This document shows, in pieces, positions 59,746-64,000 of a stretch of 64,000 bases of DNA. Position 1 is the first letter of the stretch, and every line of letters starts with the position of its first letter. The translations under genes were made by a program, and so were the position numbers. The stretch is from Azorinus chamasolen. Taxonomy: Eukaryota; Mollusca; Bivalvia; Cardiida; Solecurtidae. The notes below the pieces were generated by a model. The model searched no databases. It was not told where the DNA came from and saw only the letters and a program-made list of their open reading frames with translations. The stretch spans positions 58,789,841-58,853,840 of the forward strand of contig OY755252.1 in NCBI GenBank assembly GCA_963576725.1, read 5' to 3'.

Positions 59746-59954
59746 GATGAAAGAAACACTACCCGGACACTCACTCACTCAGATATATGTATGTAACTAA
59801 ACTTAACACACCTCGCCCAGGTGGACCATTAGAATACACACCCATGTTTCAGCGGTACCTTGGATAAACATGTACATGTTTATATAGAGATGTTTGGTAC
59901 AATATAAATATATTATCCAAATCTCAGGGGAGATATTTGTTTCTGAATGATGTC

Positions 59955-60147
59955 CAGTCAAACCCCTCTAAACCGGTATTCTAATAGAGAAGAATTTAGA
60001 CACTTTTAAGTAGGTGACTGCTTAATACTGGGTGAAGGGCTCCTAAAGGAGCTTTCTGCATGACTTTCACCCTGCATTAAGCTGCCACCTCTCTCCAAGA
60101 CATATATTTATACCAGACTGAAGGTCTGGTTTAGAGGAGTTTTACTG
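59955..60147. mobile_element. P6 element
   Basis: CAGTCAAACCCCTCTAAACC...GGTTTAGAGGAGTTTTACTG, the clearest P6 ends in the window. The left hairpin arm is partly deleted (GGGTGAAGGGCTCCTAAAGG). Confidence 0.9.
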
Positions 60148-60386
60148 TACATAATATGGCCGCGGCCTAATAATTTAGCTTTCAGTGGTAACGACCTACA
60201 TGCAGGTAATGTTCATTAAGGCATATCATGGTACAAATGTATCATGAATACTGGAATCGCATTTATCTTTCCCCGAAGCGAGCTCTCAAAATGCCTGATA
60301 ATCTTCAAGACAGGTTGAAACTCAACCTTCTACCCCCTAGATACGCCTATGGCTATAGAGTAGACCCAGATCAGACGAATGTCTGC

Positions 60387-60594
60387 TTAGCCCTTTGGCT
60401 GTTCTATATTTATTACGATATGAAAGGTGGAACAGTGTAGCCATGTTAGAATATAAAGAAACAGGTCTATCAAATTCCATTAACACACAGAGCAGACCCT
60501 GATTAGACGGCTCCTATAGGAGTCGTCTGAACTGGGTCTACTCTTTTGCTTATGAAATTATTTTGTGCATTGGCCATTATATAAAGTCAGTTAT
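60387..60594. mobile_element. T2/T1 chimera with two long flanks
   Basis: The left flank is T2 (TTAGCCCTTTGGCTGTTC, GATATGAAAGGTGGAACAGT). The core is CCTGATTAGACGGCTCCTAT. The right flank is the long side of T1 in reverse (TTGCTTATGAAATTATTTTG, TTGGCCATTATATAAAGTC). Joined at or near the hairpin. A half-core (AGAGTAGACCCAGATCAGAC) precedes it at 60357. Confidence 0.7.
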
Positions 60595-60840
60595 CCCTTT
60601 CCCTTATATAAACGTGTTTTCACGCATTTGCAAACAGAGTAGACCCAGATCAGACGGCTCCTAGAGGAACCGTCTGATCAGGGTCTGCTCTATTTGCTAA
60701 TATACTTTGATAAATCTGTTTCTTTGCTTTCTAAAATGTCTTTAATGTTATACCTTCCACATTACTTTATGACTATTTTCTTAATGAATATTCAGTAGGC
60801 ATTGAAATTTGTAATAAACATAGAACAGGGAAAGGGTTAA
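60591..60840 (-). mobile_element. T2 element, intact
   Basis: TTATCCCTTTCCCTTATA...GAACAGGGAAAGGGTTAA with core CCCAGATCAGACGGCTCCTA. Confidence 0.92.
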
Positions 60841-61140
60841 TGAATATTCATGAAGTCATGCACTGTTGTAGAAATATCTATCACATGAAGGGTACACGTT
60901 CTACTATAGTGCCAGCGTTGCATGATGAACAATTTGATAATCGAGTTTCAAAAGCACTGTTAGCACTCGTGAAAATATACCGTCTGATGTTCACTCGATG
61001 AAATAACAAATACCTACCGAAAATAACAAATATCCTCTATTTCATTGTTTATTTAAATATGAACGGATCCGCGATATACTATATTGAACAAAGGTTTAAA
61101 ACAGCACGCGATCTCTTTTATGGACATGTTACGCACACCC
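60841..61140. other. No recognisable feature
   Basis: Starts with a short T1 end remnant (TGAATATTCATGAAGTCATG); otherwise unclassified. Confidence 0.35.
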
Positions 61141-61412
61141 TTAACCCATATCCCGCTATTCGCGACTTGGTTCAAATTTTCAAACAGTTTGGGTCCAGAT
61201 TAGACCCAGATTAAGTCGTCGTCTCATCAGGATCCAAGCTGTTTGACACTCGGTTAACAGTTTCTCAAACGCTTGATGGAATCGTTATTTTCCAAATTGA
61301 TCAGACATCATGCACATATCAAGGTAAGGATATATACATAACTGGTAAGGGTTTATTTGCAATTTAAAAGAAACACATCTGGATATAAACAGGTTGTAGA
61401 CGCGAAGGTTAA
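61141..61412 (-). mobile_element. T4 element directly upstream of the TRIM-like gene
   Basis: TTAACCCATATCCCGC, core with a diverged apex (GTCCAGATTAGACCCAGATT), T4 tail ACTCGGTTAACAGTTTCTCA, closing box GAAGGTTAA at 61409-61412, 45 bp before the start codon. Any proximal promoter or 5' UTR must lie in or next to this element. Confidence 0.75.
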
Positions 61413-61422
61413 CTATATATAG
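61413..61422 (+). promoter_or_regulatory. TATA-like motif before the TRIM-like gene
   Basis: CTATATATAG starts immediately after the T4 closing TTAA and 36-45 bp before the ATG. If used, it leaves a very short 5' UTR. An upstream non-coding exon is equally possible. Confidence 0.3.
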
Positions 61423-61457
61423 TTTACACGGTACATTGTAAAACTGCATAACTCGAT

Positions 61458-63227
61458 ATGCACAAAATGGCTGAAGGGGCGGAAGAAGATTTGCCTGGCT
61501 CTTCTCTAATTGGTGCTGGATCTGAACCAGTTTACGATTTTTACTGTGAAGTATGCAGGGAAAGTGGTCAGATTCTAGAGGCCTTTGGATACTGTGTGGA
61601 CTGTGGCGATTATTTGTGCAATATGTGTGTTAAACACCACACTCGATCACGTTTGACATTGAATCATGAAGTAATGGATAAGGACCATATGCCTAAGGAC
61701 GAGCCCTTATCGTTCGACAAATGCAGCAGATACATTGAGACAAAATGTGCCATACATCGAGGAAAAACAGTAGAGTATTACTGCGGAGATCACCATTTAC
61801 TTGGCTGTAGTGTGTGTGTCACAATGATGCATACTAACTGTAAACAGACGCAATATATTCCAGAAATACCTGAAGACTTTGACCAAAGTCAAGAGTTCAA
61901 AACATTTGAGGAACATCTAAACGAAATATCGCAAAAATCTTCGGATATCATTCGTCTATCAAGTGACAGTATAACAGAAGCTGGCCACTGCTACGAACAG
62001 ACGTTAGTGGCGATAAGACAACAGCGAAAGGTAATAAATGCACTTTTGGATGAACTTGAACATGCTTGCGTAAAAGAAGTCGAAAGTGCAAAGACTAACA
62101 ATATCGAACTAAACAGATCCGTATCAGAGCAAGCTGACGAAGTCTCGGAAAATATTGGTAAAGTATTATCAAAGATAGAAAACCTGAAACGATCAAGAAA
62201 GATTTGTCAGCTATACATTGCTATGAAGGAAGTATCAAGTGAGATCAAACGCATGTCATCAAACCTGGATGAACTGGAAAACAAAAGCCATGCTCGTCTA
62301 TTTAAGTTTGAACCTAATCCAAAGCTAGAAGAAATGTATAACGATATTGAAGCATTTGGAAATATTCGCTTCACACAGAGCGATCATGTATCTCAAGACA
62401 AACCCATGGAGGAGCAAACGTTTTATAGAGCAATCCGTATGCCAGATATTAACGTCGGTTCGGATAAGAGCACACCACACTTCCGCGTGACAGGCTCAGC
62501 TGTTTTATCTAGATCCAAATGTATTATTGTTGATAACTTCAACTGTACAGTTAGTCTCCTAGACACACAAGCAAATAAGCTAATATTTCAAATGAAAGTT
62601 CATAGTTCACTATGGGATGTTTGTGTGGTCAGCGTAAATGAAGCAGCAGTGACCTGTCCGAATGAAAAGAAAATATGTTTACTGAAAGTAACAGGTGCTC
62701 TAAGTATTGAAAGGGAGATATCTGTGAACGGCAGATGTCATGGTATAGCATACAGTCGTGGAATGCTAGTGGTTACCTATATCAGACCCCCAATGATCGA
62801 GACAATGGATCTCAATGGAAATCTAATCCAGAGGATAGAAAAGGGCACAGACGGACGTACTCTGTTTAAGTACCCACAATACGTTTGTATCAACAACAAT
62901 GATGACACGATATACATATCTGACCAGATAGCCGACAAAGTTACCCGTTTGACATTGAGCGGTGAAATTATGTCCCAGTATACTGATGATCAGTTGACAC
63001 AGCCTTACAAAGTATGTGCTGATCAACGAGGAAATGTTTATGTTGTGAGTCAAACTAACAGAACCATTCACATGATCACGCCTGACTGTTCCAAAATCAA
63101 GATCCTCCTAACAGAAGCAGACGGAATGACCACTAATCTGTACTCCATATCGCATTGTCACGAGACAAACAGACTATTTGTTGGAATGTGTGAGAACAAA
63201 ATAAAAGTATATCAGTTGAGTGGATAG
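61458..63227 (+). CDS. RING-less TRIM-like protein (B-boxes, coiled coil, beta-propeller)
   Basis: A 589-residue protein in one uninterrupted exon. An N-terminal B-box1-like zinc site spans about residues 30-70 (C30, C33, C46, C49, C54, C57, H60/H61, H70). B-box2 spans about 97-128 (C97-H100, C109, H112, C117-C120, H125, C128). A long helical region (about 140-290, rich in E, K, S, L) fits a coiled coil. Residues about 325-587 contain repeated strand-like segments (DTQANKLIFQ, DLNGNLIQRI, YISDQIADKV, YVVSQTNRTIHMI) typical of the NHL-type propeller of invertebrate TRIM proteins. No RING lies ahead of the B-boxes, so ubiquitin ligase activity is not expected unless supplied by a partner. Such proteins are usually cytosolic scaffolds, and bivalves carry very many, often with immune roles; a role here is inference. 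The second ATG (61467, ACAAAATGG) has a better start context. It lies between T4 and T3 elements. Confidence 0.93.
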   Translation: MHKMAEGAEEDLPGSSLIGAGSEPVYDFYCEVCRESGQILEAFGYCVDCGDYLCNMCVKHHTRSRLTLNHEVMDKDHMPKDEPLSFDKCSRYIETKCAIHRGKTVEYYCGDHHLLGCSVCVTMMHTNCKQTQYIPEIPEDFDQSQEFKTFEEHLNEISQKSSDIIRLSSDSITEAGHCYEQTLVAIRQQRKVINALLDELEHACVKEVESAKTNNIELNRSVSEQADEVSENIGKVLSKIENLKRSRKICQLYIAMKEVSSEIKRMSSNLDELENKSHARLFKFEPNPKLEEMYNDIEAFGNIRFTQSDHVSQDKPMEEQTFYRAIRMPDINVGSDKSTPHFRVTGSAVLSRSKCIIVDNFNCTVSLLDTQANKLIFQMKVHSSLWDVCVVSVNEAAVTCPNEKKICLLKVTGALSIEREISVNGRCHGIAYSRGMLVVTYIRPPMIETMDLNGNLIQRIEKGTDGRTLFKYPQYVCINNNDDTIYISDQIADKVTRLTLSGEIMSQYTDDQLTQPYKVCADQRGNVYVVSQTNRTIHMITPDCSKIKILLTEADGMTTNLYSISHCHETNRLFVGMCENKIKVYQLSG

Positions 63228-63275
63228 ATAAGACAGATAGCAATCGACCAATTAGCAAACGCTAAACTTTGATGG

Positions 63276-63482
63276 TGAACTATTTATCTGCCAATATCGC
63301 ATCTATGATTATCTATGTAAACAGTTTGAATCCAGATGAGACACCTCTCGGCGTTTCACCAGGACCAAGCTGTTTGTTACTGGGTTTTTTTAAAACAATA
63401 AAGAAAATATTTTTCTTAAAAATAAAAATTGTAGCAGACGACAACGTTTGCAGACGACAAAACTTGCCAGTGAAAGAATTAC
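63276..63482 (-). mobile_element. T3 element downstream of the TRIM-like gene
   Basis: AACTATTTATCTGCCAAT start, core TTGAATCCAGATGAGACACC with a shortened apex, tail GTAGCAGACGACAACGTTTG CAGACGAC, end GTGAAAGAATTAC. Both terminal boxes have decayed, so it is an old copy. Confidence 0.78.
63397..63426 (+). terminator. Candidate polyadenylation signals inside T3
   Basis: AATAAA at 63397-63402 and again at 63421-63426, 170-200 bp after the TRIM-like stop codon. No AATAAA occurs between the stop and the element, so the transcript may end within it. Confidence 0.4.
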
Positions 63483-63597
63483 TGCAATAGATATTTGGCT
63501 AATCATAATCTCACTTTTTGAATTTCATAACTTAACGTATTGAAATTAAGGACGTGAAGTTATAACAACACTCAGATTGAAGTACGGGGAAATAATA

Positions 63598-63902
63598 AGA
63601 ATTTTTAGTCAGGTGGCTGCTTAATGCAAGGTCAAGGTCATGCATAAAGATCATTTTAGAGCTTCTACGTTGCTTTCAGCCTGCATTAAGCTGGCACCTG
63701 AACATCGATACAACAGAAGAACCTGTCTTAAGCGACCATCAAAAAGATGTATAATTATGGATCTGTTTTGCAGGTTCTGCATTAAGTTTGCTCTGCATTA
63801 AGCAACCGCCTGCTTTTAAGGACTCACGTGTTCAATAAATAAATGGCCGCTTAATTATGACAGGTTCTACTGTACTTTGAGCGTCTGGTTTAGAGGGGTT
63901 TA
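63598..63902. mobile_element. P6 element interrupted by P4
   Basis: TTTAGTCAGGTGGCTGCTTA, hairpin arms with a weak apex (CATAAAGATCATTTTAGAGC), then P4, then TGAGCGTCTGGTTTAGAGGG GTTT. The right end is replaced by the start of T10. Confidence 0.72.
63711..63872. mobile_element. P4 element nested in P6
   Basis: CAACAGAAGAACCTGTCTTA...ATGACAGGTTCTACTG with TA at both ends. The hairpin is reduced to GGTTCTGCATTAAGTTTGCT / CTGCATTAAGCAACC. Confidence 0.8.
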
Positions 63903-64000
63903 ACCCTTTCGGCGCCAAATTTCTAATTGTCGTCTGCAATCCAAGTTTGTTAAATAATTCGGTAAAATAAGGAAATGAGATAAATAAATGCAAATTTCAA
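63900..64000 (+). mobile_element. T10 element, cut by the window end
   Basis: TTAACCCTTTCGGCGCC, AATTTCTAATTGTCGTCTGC and AAATAATTCGGTAAAATAAG match the left part of the T10 copy at 58449. The core lies beyond the window. Confidence 0.85.

Overview
The window looks like bivalve-mollusc nuclear DNA. It is AT-rich and intron-bearing, with one clear gene, a RING-less B-box/coiled-coil/beta-propeller (TRIM-like) protein of a type greatly expanded in bivalves. It also holds a Helentron-like element with the architecture of the mollusc 'pearl' family. There is no operon, bacterial gene, CRISPR array or rRNA. The species call is inference.

Most of the window is a pile-up of short non-autonomous DNA elements with strong central palindromes. 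I see roughly 80 TTAA-flanked copies whose ends read TTAACCC...GGGTTAA (piggyBac-like by ends and target). Families used below: T1 (TTAACCCTTTACTCC end, GACCCAGATCAGACGG stem, CTCCTATAGGAG apex); T1b (T1 interior with T2-like ends); T2 (TTAACCCTTTCCCTGTTC end, T1 core); T3 (TTAACCCTTTCGCTGCCAA end, GGATCCAGATGAGACGCC stem, GAGTAACTC apex, GCAGACGAC tail); T4 (T3 core, GAGGTTAAGGGTTAA-type end); T5 (TTAACCCTTCGCTTGC end, GATGAGACAGCTCCTGCAGG core); T6 (TTAACCCATTCCCTCATA end, CATTGTGATAAATAGAGCA stem); T7 (TTAACCCATTTGCGCCC end, GACGCCGCATAATGCGG core); T8 (CCACCAAACCCTAT stem); T9 (GAGAGGGCTCC core); T10 (TTAACCCTTTCGGTGCC end); T11 (T1-like ends around a P-type core). About 35 copies are TA-flanked with CAGT...ACTG ends (pogo/Tigger-like): P1 (CAGTAAAACCTCTCTATAACG), P2 (CAGTAAAACCCCGCTAATGCG), P3 (CAGTGAAATCTCGATAACTCG), P4 (CAGTAGAACCTGTCTTAAGCG), P5 (CAGTGAACCCTCGTTATACC) and P6 (CAGTCAAACCCCTCTAAACC). 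For T elements, strand '+' means the longer flank of the core lies on the left; this is only a labelling convention.

Layout. 1-24.4 kb: MITE field with nested and chained copies, a 6-bp-TSD TIR element (6.3-7.2 kb), a 173-bp near-perfect palindrome (19.7 kb) and a Kolobok-like TTAA element (21.2 kb). 24.4-26.2 kb: pearl/Helentron-like element whose ~145-bp repeats carry perfect AGGTCA nuclear-receptor sites. 26.2-37.5 kb: more MITEs and a local tandem duplication. 38.0-42.1 kb: exon-like blocks of a degenerate gene with a DUF4806-like segment, with MITEs in its introns and one at its last stop codon. 42-61 kb: MITEs, minisatellites and a second, 2.03-kb 6-bp-TSD element with internal palindromic arrays. 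61.1-63.5 kb: the TRIM-like gene, tightly boxed between a T4 and a T3 element. The window ends inside a T10 copy.

The main biological signal is modular. Very different terminal sequences, from at least two transposon superfamilies, enclose closely related central hairpins. Several copies show core/terminus swaps, fold-back rearrangements, nested insertions at built-in TTAA sites, and head-to-tail chains sharing one TTAA. No transposase is encoded here.
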